Positions 48,514 through 57,565 of a DNA stretch of 64,000 nucleotides are shown piece by piece. Position 1 is the stretch's first letter. Each line of letters opens with the position of its first letter. The DNA comes from Aldehydirespirator sp965204415 (lineage in GTDB: Bacteria; Actinomycetota; Acidimicrobiia; Acidimicrobiales; Aldehydirespiratoraceae), in NCBI GenBank assembly GCA_965204415.1, contig CBDBEL010000001.1, positions 434,001 to 498,000 on the forward strand. Reading direction: 5' to 3'. Below the pieces are notes generated by a model. It was given only the letters and a program-made list of their open reading frames with translations. It had not been told where the DNA came from and did no database searches. The position numbers were made by a program, and so were the translations under genes.

Positions 48514-50463
48514 ATGGGCACCTCGGATCTGTTTGGCAAGATGTGTTTGGACTTCCCGCACAACAACGGCGGGGAAGCCGGTTTCGCGTCGCCGCACATC
48601 AATCGCGAGTCAGTGACAGAAGAGGTCGTTGTCCGGGAGCTTCTACAGAACGCCCTAGACGCCTCGTTGTCCACCAGGCCGGTGGCCGTGGAGTTTCGCC
48701 ACGAGAGCATTCGCACTCAGGATCTGCCGCTAATCAAGGACTACATGGCGGCATTCAACGCTGCCCGCACCCACCGAGAGGACAAGGTGGATAGTCCCGC
48801 AGAACGGCAGGCGATTGACCGGATCAGGGGCTGTGTGAGGTCCGCCAACCGAACAACGAAGGTGCTGGCGTGCGTCGATAGAGGCCGGGGCATCGACAAG
48901 ACAGCCTTGAGGTCTCTGTACAACACCGGCGATACTACGAAGTCGACAGGACGGGGATCCGTCGGACTGGGGCATCTAACCGCATTCGCGGCCAGCGATC
49001 TTCGCTATGTCCTCTACGCGGGCCGGAACACGGAAGGACAAGAGACCTTCGGCGGTCACGCGATCCTGGCCACGAGCAGCATCGATGGGGAGCAGCGGGA
49101 CGCCCATGGATACATTCGAGGCGCCGAGGAGCGGCGCGGTAGCCCAGCGTCTCAAGCCCGTGGATCCTCCGCCATCCCCACGCTCGTGCGGGGATGGCTG
49201 CCGGACGCCGGCTCGGGCTCCGTCGCAGCGATCTTGGGGTATGGGCCGACCGTACGCGCCGGCAACAAGTTGGAGGAGAGTGTGCTTGCCGCCGCGGCAA
49301 AGAGCTTCGTAGTGGCCATCCACCAGGGCGACCTCACCGTCGACTGCCGAGTCGGCGGCACAATCAAGGCCTCATTGGACAAAGACACCCTCGCCGCTGC
49401 ACTGATGCCAGCACGGAATCAGCAGCGCCGACGACTCCGCCTAGGAGTGCTAGGGCGTGAGGCATGGGCGGCCTACGAGACCCTGCAAACCGGCACGGCC
49501 CTACCGGTCGACGAGGGACTCGACGGCGTCAGCATCTGGGTGCGCGACCTAGCAGCAGGCGAACGCACCCTTGTCTGCGTGTTTCGGGAGGGAATGTGGA
49601 TCACCTCGCATGCCCCGCAACTTCAGAACACACACTTCGGGAACCTCGCTCCATTCTGTGCAGTAGTGAACGTCGAAGACCCGTCCGACGGGGCCGATGA
49701 GAAGTCGATTTGCGCTTTGGTGCGGGAAGCGGAGGGCGAGACCCACTCGCAGATCCGTCCCAGCGAAATAACCGACCCCGACAAGAAGAAATCGCTGGAA
49801 GGAGCCCTGAAGCGGATCGCCAGTGTGTTGCGGACCGCCGGTAAACCCTCGGTGGGTCAAGTCGTCGAACCTGACCAGTTGCGGATATTTCGCGGCAGGC
49901 TATTGACCCCGGCCCCAGCGCCGCCAGCGCGTCGCCAAGAAACCGACGACCCTTCTGAAGAGGTCATCGACACCGACGACGACGAAGGCGACGGCGGCGG
50001 AGACGGAAGCGGCGGAGGTGGAGACGGAGGCGGCGGAGGCGGCGGAGACGGAGACGGCAGAGGCGGCGACTCAAGTTCAGGGCCGACGCGGCGCCGAGTC
50101 TCAGCGCGGGGCAATTCATCTGGGATCCGTGTAGCGAGCCGCCATCTGGGTGCACGTCAATGGAGTGTCGTCTGGCGAGCCGAGAGTGTGCGCAGCGGCG
50201 GGCTTCGGGTCATGGCGGTCTTGCCGTCTGGAACAGACGAGACCACTGAACGTCAACTGAGCGACAGTGTGCTCAAGCTCACTCGAGTACAGATCCGTGA
50301 ACGCCGCATCGAGCCGACGTCTGACAGCGAAGGGCGCGAGGTCCGTCTACTGGATGCGAGTGACGCCGGCGAAGCCCTCGTGGAACTGGCCGAGGACCTG
50401 GATTCGACAGACGCCGCTATGGTCACCATTCGGCTGATGCACGCCTCGGGGACGGCCACATGA
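48514..50463 (+). CDS. GHKL ATPase, module copy 1 (protein A1)
   Basis: A 649-residue protein with a Bergerat-fold ATPase in the first 160 residues: N-box VVRELLQNALDA (42-50), G1 box CVDRGRGIDKTAL (122-126), G2 box GRGSVGLGHLTAF (146 on). The rest is unlike Hsp90, MutL or gyrase: a middle part (ETFGGHAILATSS, VFREGMWI, VREAEGETHSQIRPSEI), an acidic Gly/Asp-rich linker (about residues 485-530), and a beta-rich C-terminal domain (GNSSGIRVASRHLG, AVLPSGTDETTE). It is paralogous over its length to the gene at 53593. ATG at 48514 gives the same N-terminal length as the paralogue; the frame also opens at 48484. First gene of a seven-gene overlapping operon; its stop overlaps B1 (ATGA). Confidence 0.85.
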   Translation: MGTSDLFGKMCLDFPHNNGGEAGFASPHINRESVTEEVVVRELLQNALDASLSTRPVAVEFRHESIRTQDLPLIKDYMAAFNAARTHREDKVDSPAERQAIDRIRGCVRSANRTTKVLACVDRGRGIDKTALRSLYNTGDTTKSTGRGSVGLGHLTAFAASDLRYVLYAGRNTEGQETFGGHAILATSSIDGEQRDAHGYIRGAEERRGSPASQARGSSAIPTLVRGWLPDAGSGSVAAILGYGPTVRAGNKLEESVLAAAAKSFVVAIHQGDLTVDCRVGGTIKASLDKDTLAAALMPARNQQRRRLRLGVLGREAWAAYETLQTGTALPVDEGLDGVSIWVRDLAAGERTLVCVFREGMWITSHAPQLQNTHFGNLAPFCAVVNVEDPSDGADEKSICALVREAEGETHSQIRPSEITDPDKKKSLEGALKRIASVLRTAGKPSVGQVVEPDQLRIFRGRLLTPAPAPPARRQETDDPSEEVIDTDDDEGDGGGDGSGGGGDGGGGGGGDGDGRGGDSSSGPTRRRVSARGNSSGIRVASRHLGARQWSVVWRAESVRSGGLRVMAVLPSGTDETTERQLSDSVLKLTRVQIRERRIEPTSDSEGREVRLLDASDAGEALVELAEDLDSTDAAMVTIRLMHASGTAT

Positions 50464-51278
50464 ACTCCTCAACGACGACGCCCGAGGACCCGATGGCCGC
50501 AGCACCGGTACTCGACGCGACCGGAAGCGAGCCCAGCTTGGACTGGCCCGACGGAAAATACTCCGCAAGCGTTGCGGGGGCGCGCGGGGAGTGGCAAGTA
50601 CAGCACGACATCTCGGGCGCCGTTGGTATAGCGGATCTCATCGAGACAGGCCACGCCATGTTCGCTGCCGAAGCCAGGTGCCCACGCACGCTGTTCAGCC
50701 AATTGGCTCTCAGCCAGAACCCGACCACGGAACTCCGCTTCGACGAGTCGATGACCCGCGAGCCCGTGTTCGTAGTCCCTGGGATCGTGGCTGTCGCCGA
50801 CTGCGATCTGTCAACAGCAGCAGCAGCAGTGATCTGGCGACGGGCGGGCTCCACGGTGCCAGTCAAGCGAGGAATGTGGCTAGCACGAGGACCAGCTGTC
50901 AAAGAGGACTTAGCCAGTTCGCTGCTGCTCGTGGAGATCGTCGACTGGCTCGAGGACCACGAGATGAGCATCACTTCGTATGGGGACCAGGATGGCAACA
51001 CCAGACTGCAACTGCGTATTCCCGCCGCGCAGCAGCCGCGGCTAAGCCAGGAGGCATTCATCGCGCAGGCTTGGCAAACCGCGTTGGCATACCTGCCCTC
51101 ATGCGACGCGTTCGACCTCGACTGTGAGGCCGGGACCAGCAACTTCTTCGCCGCTGAGCTCGAGGCCAAGCTGTCCGGCATGCCGCTGTGGAACGACGGG
51201 GCCAAGTGGGACCCCGTCCGAGCCGCGACGCGGTTGCGGGGAATGCCCCTGCCAGCCCCCCATGAGGAGCAAGCCTGA
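50460..51278 (+). CDS. Module protein B1 (unknown function)
   Basis: A 272-residue protein with no recognised domain, paralogous to the gene at 55607. Shared landmarks: LDWPDGKYSASV, ISGAVGIADLI, AEARCPRTLF, VPGIVAVADCDL (PGIVA in both), and LPSCDAFDL followed by PLWNDGAKWDPVRAA near the end. The conserved Trp-Asp and Cys in AEARC suggest a structured beta-rich domain. It starts on the stop of A1 and ends on the start of C1 (TGATG), so the stoichiometry is probably set by coupling. It is likely to form a complex with A1 and C1. Confidence 0.75.
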   Translation: MNSSTTTPEDPMAAAPVLDATGSEPSLDWPDGKYSASVAGARGEWQVQHDISGAVGIADLIETGHAMFAAEARCPRTLFSQLALSQNPTTELRFDESMTREPVFVVPGIVAVADCDLSTAAAAVIWRRAGSTVPVKRGMWLARGPAVKEDLASSLLLVEIVDWLEDHEMSITSYGDQDGNTRLQLRIPAAQQPRLSQEAFIAQAWQTALAYLPSCDAFDLDCEAGTSNFFAAELEAKLSGMPLWNDGAKWDPVRAATRLRGMPLPAPHEEQA

Positions 51279-52189
51279 TGAATAGGTGCCGCAACCTTCC
51301 TGAAGAGGCATGGAAGTCCTACTCGGACTGGTTGCAGACTGTTGTCGCCAAGAACCGAGGGACGGACCCAGTCCCTCCCGCTGAGAGGGCTGCTACCCAA
51401 CAACAGCTTCTTGCTGCGGCATCGACTTCGGCGAACGCGCTGGCTGCAACTCTGCGTCAGGCGCTGAGCAGTGCGGACGGCCGCAGCATGGAGATTGGGC
51501 CTCTCGCGCGGCCGTTGACGGCTGCGGACGTGCGGTCCCCGCATATGGACTGGGAGACGATGCTGCACAGGTCGTTGTCCTCGCCAGGAAACGGCCCGGT
51601 GACGACGCGTTCGGAAGCGGCGCAAGTGTTGTTCTGGGCCGCCTGTAGCGTCGCATGGCTTGAGGCGGGCAGCCTCACCAATTCACCGGCTGACCTCCTA
51701 ACAAAGCACCAATTCGTACCTCTGGAGAGCGCTGACCCAAACACGCTCAATGGCAACGAGAGGCGGCTGCTCGACGACGCGTCGCGTGACGTGCTGCGAG
51801 GTCTAGGCGGCATCCCACATGTGCGGTCGGGCCACAACAACGTCCTGCTGGACAGCGCGATGGCTCGGGCCTGGTGGCGGGTCGACATCGCCCTGCAAGC
51901 CGAGTCCAGCTCCGACGGGGAGTTGAGCTTCGACGAATGCTACGAGGCCTTCCTTCCGCGCGGCTGCTGGAGGGCGTGGACGACCACCGCCATGACCATG
52001 GCCGGGCGCCTGTCCCCAGGGCAGTGCGCGGCCGGGTTCGCCACCGCCATTCGAACACACGAGCGACGACACGGCTCCTGGCCCGACGGGACACGAGCCA
52101 AAGAGATCGCTTCCAACATCGTCCGCCGCAGTGCCGGCTTCTACGCTGGGATGCTGGATCATCGGACACTAGCCCGGCTCGCGGAATGA
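51278..52189 (+). CDS. Module protein C1 (unknown function)
   Basis: A 303-residue mostly helical protein, paralogous to the gene at 56497. The best conserved part is the second half: GHNNVLLDSAMARAWWRVDIA, a YEAF motif, GCWRAWTTTAMT, AAGFATAI, and IVRRSAGFYAGMLD. WWRV followed by (D/E)IA is the signature of the pair. It might belong to a DUF-type defence family such as DUF6339, but I cannot confirm this from memory. ATGA overlap with the PP-loop gene. Confidence 0.72.
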   Translation: MNRCRNLPEEAWKSYSDWLQTVVAKNRGTDPVPPAERAATQQQLLAAASTSANALAATLRQALSSADGRSMEIGPLARPLTAADVRSPHMDWETMLHRSLSSPGNGPVTTRSEAAQVLFWAACSVAWLEAGSLTNSPADLLTKHQFVPLESADPNTLNGNERRLLDDASRDVLRGLGGIPHVRSGHNNVLLDSAMARAWWRVDIALQAESSSDGELSFDECYEAFLPRGCWRAWTTTAMTMAGRLSPGQCAAGFATAIRTHERRHGSWPDGTRAKEIASNIVRRSAGFYAGMLDHRTLARLAE

Positions 52190-53589
52190 CCACGACTGCA
52201 CCGTCGCCGATTCTCTCCGAGGCTGTTAGACACCTGCCCGACATGCAGCGGCACCAACCCTCGACAAGCGGAGACAGAACTGTGATACCGGTGACCGCTG
52301 CCTTGACTCCCTCAGCGCCAGCGATTACTGCGGCATCGGAAGCGGCCATTTGCGGAGCACCCGCATATGTGTCACCCGAACACTCGGCGCTACCGCACAT
52401 CGTGAAGTTCTCCGGCGGCCGGTCGAGCGCTGCAATGGTGCTGAGTCTCGCCCGCAATAGTGCGCTCAACCCCGAACGAGGCGATCTCGTGCTGTTCGCC
52501 AACACCACTGCGGAGCATCCCGCCACATACGACTTCGCTGCCCGGGTATGCGATGAACTCGAAGCGCTGCATGCGATCCCCTGCCTGTGGTACGAGTTCT
52601 GCACTGTGGAGGAGTCGACCAAGTCCGGGTGGAGCCGCCGACCCTCCTACCGTCTGGTGCGGCGTCGCCGAGCCTCACCCGACGACCATCCAACAGCCCC
52701 GGGTTACTCCGACAACGGTTGCGCATTTGAAGAGTTGGCGTCACTCAAACGGTTGCTTCCGAACCGCAGCCTGCGATTCTGCACGCAGAACCTCAAGGTG
52801 CTACCCGGCATCCGGCTCATCAGCGAATGGTTAGCAGGCGGCCCTGGTCCCGCAGCGGCCGGGCACCACCACGGCCGCTCCCTCACGTCGGCCGACGCGG
52901 CCGCCTCACGCTACAAGGGGAGCCGCTATACGCCCGGGGAGGTAGTCGAGCTTGCAGCGTTCGTGCACTCCCGCCCATGGATGCGGCCAGCACAGGACTG
53001 GGCAGACTTCACAGTCGTCTCGCGGAGCCACAGCTCACAGGCGAGGCCCTCGGCGGACGTCGCCGGGATGACTGGCCATCCCGTGCGGTACGTGACGTTG
53101 CTGGGCCTGCGCAGCGATGAGGCCGAGCGTGTCAACAGGGCCCACTTTGAGGCGATGCTCGCCGACGGCGCCAAGGGCGTCCGCTGCCGACACGAGTCGC
53201 ATCCCGCAGGCGAGATCATCGCTACGCCACTTGCGGACGCCGGAGCCGATATGGACCGAGTCGACGACTTCTGGCGCAGTCAGTCCTATGACCTGGGTAT
53301 CGACCGAGCGTTGGGCAACTGCGTGTATTGCTTCATGAAAGGAGAGCCGGCTCTACGAAGGCTGGCGTCCGCAGAACATGGTTACCCTGAAACCAATTCA
53401 GCTGGGCCTGCGAGCATCCACTGGTGGGCCGATATCGAAGCTCGCTACGCCGGGCCTTCGGACGACCCAGACGTTCAGCAGTTCAAGTTCTTGACGCTGC
53501 GGTCGCCGTCCTATGCCGAGATCGCCAACGGCACTGCGGCCGCGGGTCGCCGCGACGGCGTGAGCCTGCCCTGTGCTTGTACCGACTAA
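52186..53589 (+). CDS. PAPS-reductase-like PP-loop protein
   Basis: A 467-residue protein of the PAPS reductase/adenylyl-transferring PP-loop family. The nucleotide loop is HIVKFSGGRSSAAMV (SGGRSSA at 76-82), the variant seen in phage and mobile-element members (SGGRTS) rather than the SGGxDS of tRNA sulfurtransferases. Further marks are LVLFANTTAEHPATYDF, SLRFCTQNLKVLPG, VTLLGLRSDEAERV, and NCVYCFMKGE with a CxxC; the tail ends PCACTD. Family members activate sulfate, or sulfur for transfer, by AMP-type chemistry (DndC, BrxP). It starts on the C1 stop and is 3 bp from A2. No dnd, ssp or brx genes are present. Confidence 0.82.
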   Translation: MTTTAPSPILSEAVRHLPDMQRHQPSTSGDRTVIPVTAALTPSAPAITAASEAAICGAPAYVSPEHSALPHIVKFSGGRSSAAMVLSLARNSALNPERGDLVLFANTTAEHPATYDFAARVCDELEALHAIPCLWYEFCTVEESTKSGWSRRPSYRLVRRRRASPDDHPTAPGYSDNGCAFEELASLKRLLPNRSLRFCTQNLKVLPGIRLISEWLAGGPGPAAAGHHHGRSLTSADAAASRYKGSRYTPGEVVELAAFVHSRPWMRPAQDWADFTVVSRSHSSQARPSADVAGMTGHPVRYVTLLGLRSDEAERVNRAHFEAMLADGAKGVRCRHESHPAGEIIATPLADAGADMDRVDDFWRSQSYDLGIDRALGNCVYCFMKGEPALRRLASAEHGYPETNSAGPASIHWWADIEARYAGPSDDPDVQQFKFLTLRSPSYAEIANGTAAAGRRDGVSLPCACTD

Positions 53590-53592
53590 GCG

Positions 53593-55542
53593 ATGCGCAG
53601 AACCTACGGAAGGCTGACTTTTACGTTGGACAACGACCCCCCCAAGGGTTTCACCAACACCGACGCCAATAGGGACCAAGTCAAGGACGAGATCGTCATA
53701 CGCGAACTGCTTCAGAACGCGTTGGACTCCGGGACAGGCTCCCGCGTAGTGCGATTCGTTCTTCAGAGTGTGGCGGTCGCCGACATCTTTGGTCTCAACC
53801 AGTACAAGGAGGCATTTGAGCGCGCCTGCCGCTACCTGGGCGATGACGAGCCGACGACCGGCCAGCAGATGATCAAGCGGATCCAGAAGGCACTAAGGCG
53901 GAAGTCTCTCTTGTGCCTGTTCTGCTGTGATGACGGTGACGGCATCGGCGAGAAGGAGTTGAGGTCCCTGTACGGCAGCGGTCGATCCACCAAACACACA
54001 ACAGGACGCGGTTCGGTCGGGCACGGCCATTTGACGGCATTCGTTCCCAGCGACCTGCGCTATGTGCTCTACGCAGGTCGCCAAACCGGGGCCGATGGAA
54101 CCCTGGTCGAGACGTTCGGCGGGCACGCCATCATCGCCACTCACATTGTCGGTTCCGGCAAAGCCCGGAAGCAGCGCAGCGCTGACGGGTTCATCCGTCA
54201 TCAGCAACCCGACGGGTACAGCACTCTGTTCGACTACGAGCGGGGCGGTACCCGCATCCCGTCGACACTGGCTGCGCAGATGCGTCCGGGCGCTACCGGA
54301 TCTGCGGTGATGATCGCCGCCTACAAGCCTGTATCGCCAACCGTGGACCCAGACCGGTTGATCCTTGCTGCGGCAACTCGCCACTTCCTCGTCGCCGCAT
54401 TCGACGGCACCCTTAGCGTTACCTTCACGGGTACCTCAGGCACCGAACACTCCCTGGTCCCCGAGGCGCTCGGCACTTACATCGAGGCCATCAACCCGGA
54501 GCGGCACCGCCGGGCCGCGCGACGAACGCTTCGAACCCTTCAAGACTCTGCCAGCCGTATCCCAGACGACGAAGTCGTGGATGCGTTAGGACTCGGCGCA
54601 CGGGTGTGGATACGGCCACGATTGCGAGGAGACGAGACCGCATCGCACCGGGTATCAGTGTTCCGCGACGGCATGTGGATCCAAGACAACACCCAGAACT
54701 ATCTCCAGCCCCGTCACTTCAGCGGGACCGAGCCGTTCGATGCCGTGGTCGACCTTGACAGCAACCAACCCGGAGGCATGGGCGAGCTTGTGCGAGACGC
54801 CGAAGGCGCTTCACACCTCCAGATCACTCCCAGCGAACTCGACAACCCCTCGAAACTCGTTAAGCGCTTCGAGAAGCTCCGCGGCCTACTGAAGGCCAAC
54901 GCCCGTGAGGCCTCCACGGGTGAGCCGTATGCCCCTCCGCAACTGCGCCTCACCGGATCAGCGGTCAGCACCACAGCACTCCCCAAACGCCGCCCCAAGC
55001 GCCCGGACTCCGATCCGAGGACCGGTAAAGACATCGAGCACGAACGAACGCTTCCCAACGGACCGCCCAAACAGCCGAGCCCGCCCAGCCCGGACCCAGA
55101 TCCGAGAACCGATCCCAACGCCGACAAGGAAAAGACCGACCAGACCGTTCGGGGCGGCAACTCTTCCGGGGTATCCACATCCTGCCGGCCCGATCCCAAC
55201 GACCACCGCATGTTCCATGTCGCATGGAGCGCTACCGGCCGAGGATTCGCGGCTGGCGCCGCAGACTTGTCTCTAGCGGTGCCCTCCGGCACCGACCAGA
55301 CATCTCGACACCGAATCAGCCCTGACTACCTCACCATCGTCGAAGTACGACACCAACACCGAAGCGTCGACCTGCCTACCGGCGGCCGCAAACAGGTCAG
55401 GCTCGTTAGCCCTGCCGCCAAGGACACCGCGACGGTCAGGATCGATGCTGCAGCAGCCGACGCCATGGGAGAAGACCGCGGCCTAGTTGAGGCCGTGCTG
55501 TTCCATCGCTCCCTCGCTTCGAGTCTCAAGGGGCACGCATGA
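53593..55542 (+). CDS. GHKL ATPase, module copy 2 (protein A2)
   Basis: A 649-residue paralogue of A1. Motifs: N-box IRELLQNALDS (38-46), G1 box CCDDGDGIGEKEL (113-117), G2 box GRGSVGHGHLTAF (138 on), FGGHAIIATH, VFRDGMWI, VRDAEGASHLQITPSEL, and the beta-rich end with AVPSGTDQTSRHR. The linker before the C-terminal domain is Pro/Asp/Arg-rich (PPKQPSPPSPDPDPRTDP) where A1 has Gly/Asp. The ATP site looks intact, so both copies should bind ATP. Its stop overlaps a 23-codon ORF (ATGA). Confidence 0.85.
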   Translation: MRRTYGRLTFTLDNDPPKGFTNTDANRDQVKDEIVIRELLQNALDSGTGSRVVRFVLQSVAVADIFGLNQYKEAFERACRYLGDDEPTTGQQMIKRIQKALRRKSLLCLFCCDDGDGIGEKELRSLYGSGRSTKHTTGRGSVGHGHLTAFVPSDLRYVLYAGRQTGADGTLVETFGGHAIIATHIVGSGKARKQRSADGFIRHQQPDGYSTLFDYERGGTRIPSTLAAQMRPGATGSAVMIAAYKPVSPTVDPDRLILAAATRHFLVAAFDGTLSVTFTGTSGTEHSLVPEALGTYIEAINPERHRRAARRTLRTLQDSASRIPDDEVVDALGLGARVWIRPRLRGDETASHRVSVFRDGMWIQDNTQNYLQPRHFSGTEPFDAVVDLDSNQPGGMGELVRDAEGASHLQITPSELDNPSKLVKRFEKLRGLLKANAREASTGEPYAPPQLRLTGSAVSTTALPKRRPKRPDSDPRTGKDIEHERTLPNGPPKQPSPPSPDPDPRTDPNADKEKTDQTVRGGNSSGVSTSCRPDPNDHRMFHVAWSATGRGFAAGAADLSLAVPSGTDQTSRHRISPDYLTIVEVRHQHRSVDLPTGGRKQVRLVSPAAKDTATVRIDAAAADAMGEDRGLVEAVLFHRSLASSLKGHA

Positions 55543-55610
55543 CGGTCCGAGCAAGCCGCGCAGATGGCGGCACCGGACCTTCTACGCCGGGCACGAGCGG
55601 AAGGCCATGA
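55539..55610 (+). CDS. 23-codon bridging ORF between A2 and B2
   Basis: ATG overlaps the A2 stop as ATGA, and its own TGA overlaps the B2 start as ATGA (AGGCCATGAACTCC). The peptide (MTVRASRADGGTGPSTPGTS plus three residues) has no recognised feature. Module 1 has a direct A1-B1 ATGA overlap instead, so this may be an insertion that kept translational coupling. Confidence 0.45.
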   Translation: MTVRASRADGGTGPSTPGTSGRP

Positions 55611-56497
55611 ACTCCATCACGTCCCGGCGGGACCTAGCTTCCAATGCCGCGTCCGGATCCGCTGCTTCGCGTCTGCTGGAGTCGATCCCAATCATCGACG
55701 ACACCAGCGACACCCATGAACGCTCCCTGGACTGGCCCGACGCCACATACGAGACCCAAGTGACGCCGGCTGCCGGAGACTTGGCCTGGACGGTGCGTCA
55801 CAGCCTCACGGGAGCGCCTGGCATCGAGAGCTTGCTACGCCAGGGAAGCGCAGCCTGGTGCGTCGAAGCTCGCTGCGCGGAGACTCTGCACGCGTCCACG
55901 GAGACGACCACAGATCCAATCACGACAGTCTCGCTCGCTCCGCATGACGTAGGCACCGGCACAGTGCATCTCTGGCCCGGAATCGTCGCCATCGCCGAGT
56001 GCAGCCTCAACCCGATCGGAACGCTGTGGGGAGAGGAGCCACTCCCGCTTCGGCCTGGACGACTACTGGCCCGGGCCGCACCCATACGCGTGGACCACGA
56101 AGGCTCGGATCCGATGCTGTTCATCGGTGACCCCAACATCGAACCCGAGACGGCCGTAAGCATCAAGGTTGAACACATAGGCCAAGACAGCCGATTCGTA
56201 GTAAGGGCACGCCCCGACCGGATCGACCGACTCAAGTACCATGAGCCAACACTGCTGGCGTGCTGGTCCACGGCACTAGCTCTACTGCCTTCGTACAGCG
56301 TGTTCGACATAAAGGAGAACGAGACCGGCCAAGCGGCCGTGCCGGAATCGCTGATCGGAGATCTGATCCTGCGACGGCTCCAAGCCGACCTTCCTCAAAT
56401 TGCCCTGTGGGACAACACCGACGAGTGGGACCCCTTACAAGCGGCTTCAGCATTCGTACCGCTCACTCCGAAGCTGACCGACAACGGCGACGAGTAG
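55607..56497 (+). CDS. Module protein B2 (unknown function)
   Basis: A 296-residue paralogue of B1: LDWPDATYETQV, LTGAPGIESLL, VEARCAETL, LWPGIVAIAECSL, LPSYSVFDI and LWDNTDEWDPLQAAS. ATG at 55607 is preceded by GGAAGGCC and begins MNSI, as B1 begins MNSS, which supports both starts. The frame opens upstream at 55487, inside A2. Its TAG overlaps the C2 GTG by one base. Confidence 0.74.
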   Translation: MNSITSRRDLASNAASGSAASRLLESIPIIDDTSDTHERSLDWPDATYETQVTPAAGDLAWTVRHSLTGAPGIESLLRQGSAAWCVEARCAETLHASTETTTDPITTVSLAPHDVGTGTVHLWPGIVAIAECSLNPIGTLWGEEPLPLRPGRLLARAAPIRVDHEGSDPMLFIGDPNIEPETAVSIKVEHIGQDSRFVVRARPDRIDRLKYHEPTLLACWSTALALLPSYSVFDIKENETGQAAVPESLIGDLILRRLQADLPQIALWDNTDEWDPLQAASAFVPLTPKLTDNGDE

Positions 56498-57414
56498 TGC
56501 CCACGACGACCTCCCAAGCCACCGAGGACGCTCTGAAGCCGGCGATCTTGGCCGTGGCCGCATGGCAGAAGACCCTGACCGACAACCCCTACAATCCCGA
56601 TGCTGGAGAGCAGCGTCTGAGAGCGCAGCAGCGGCTCGCTACAGCAGCGCTAGCGTCGGCGGATGAGACCGTCGCCGTCATCCTGGATCAAGCTGACGGC
56701 CAAATCCCAGAAGCGGCGTTGGATGCTCTGCCAAGCGTCCCGCATCCGATCATAGCTCATGAGATCCTCAACTCGAATTGGCAAACGGACTTCACGCTGC
56801 ACGCAGCACTGACTGCCGCCGAGACCACCCGTAGCCAGACGATGGAGTTCGGATGGTGGCACCTCTTGACTCTTCGGCTCCTCGCGGACCACAAGCTCCC
56901 CGACCCCCCGGTGTTCCTGCTCGACCTTGCCGCTCCCGGGTCGCTTCCATTTGATCGGATCAGCCTCACCACCACCCACGAGGACATCACCCCGCAGCAG
57001 CGCAAGGGCATCGACAGGTCGATTCGCAACCTCATACGCCACTCTGGCGGCATCTGGCACCGCCGAGGCCGATGGCTCTTCGACTCACCGCTAGCCGCCG
57101 CATGGTGGAGAGTTGAAATAGCGAAGACTGCGAGTGGTGCGGCTCCTGCCGCGATTAGTACACAAGCCGCGTACGAGGCCTTCAACAGCGCCTGGAGGGT
57201 GTGGGCCGACAGCGCCGCCCGAAACTCCACCCGGCTAGCCGCACCAAACTGCGCTGCTGCCTACGTGCTCGCCGCCATTGAGCACAAGCAATGCACGGGA
57301 TCTCTGCCGGCGGGAACGGTTGCCAAGCAACTCGTCACCAACCTGTTGCGCCGAACACAACGTCTCAGCGTCCCTCACATTGACCCTCAGGAGCTAGCCA
57401 TCCTGGCCAGCTAG
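56497..57414 (+). CDS. Module protein C2 (unknown function)
   Basis: A 305-residue paralogue of C1. It shares LFDSPLAAAWWRVEIA, AAYEAFNSAWRVWADSAARN, AAAYVLAAIEH, and VTNLLRRTQRLSV with C1. It also has GWWHLLTLRLL and HEDITPQQRKGIDRSIRNLI, where C1 has related but more diverged text. GTG at 56497 follows B2 by TAGTG. Last gene of the operon; 57415-57565 after it shows no terminator or gene that I can support. Confidence 0.72.
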   Translation: MPTTTSQATEDALKPAILAVAAWQKTLTDNPYNPDAGEQRLRAQQRLATAALASADETVAVILDQADGQIPEAALDALPSVPHPIIAHEILNSNWQTDFTLHAALTAAETTRSQTMEFGWWHLLTLRLLADHKLPDPPVFLLDLAAPGSLPFDRISLTTTHEDITPQQRKGIDRSIRNLIRHSGGIWHRRGRWLFDSPLAAAWWRVEIAKTASGAAPAAISTQAAYEAFNSAWRVWADSAARNSTRLAAPNCAAAYVLAAIEHKQCTGSLPAGTVAKQLVTNLLRRTQRLSVPHIDPQELAILAS

Positions 57415-57565
57415 GAGACTCTACGCATCCGATGGGCATCCAGTGCTCGAGAGGACCTGCTGGTCGTGGGACGTTGGTCTGGAGCGCTTGCTGACACGCC
57501 GGAATCTGCGTAAATGCCGGGTGGTCACCATGTTCAGCGGCCACGAACCAACGCTGGTCTATACG

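Noticed and set aside
52186..53589. PP-loop gene as DndC of a phosphorothioation system
   Set aside because: No DndB, DndD, DndE or DndFGH homologues nearby, and the loop is SGGRSS rather than the DndC-type SGGKDS.
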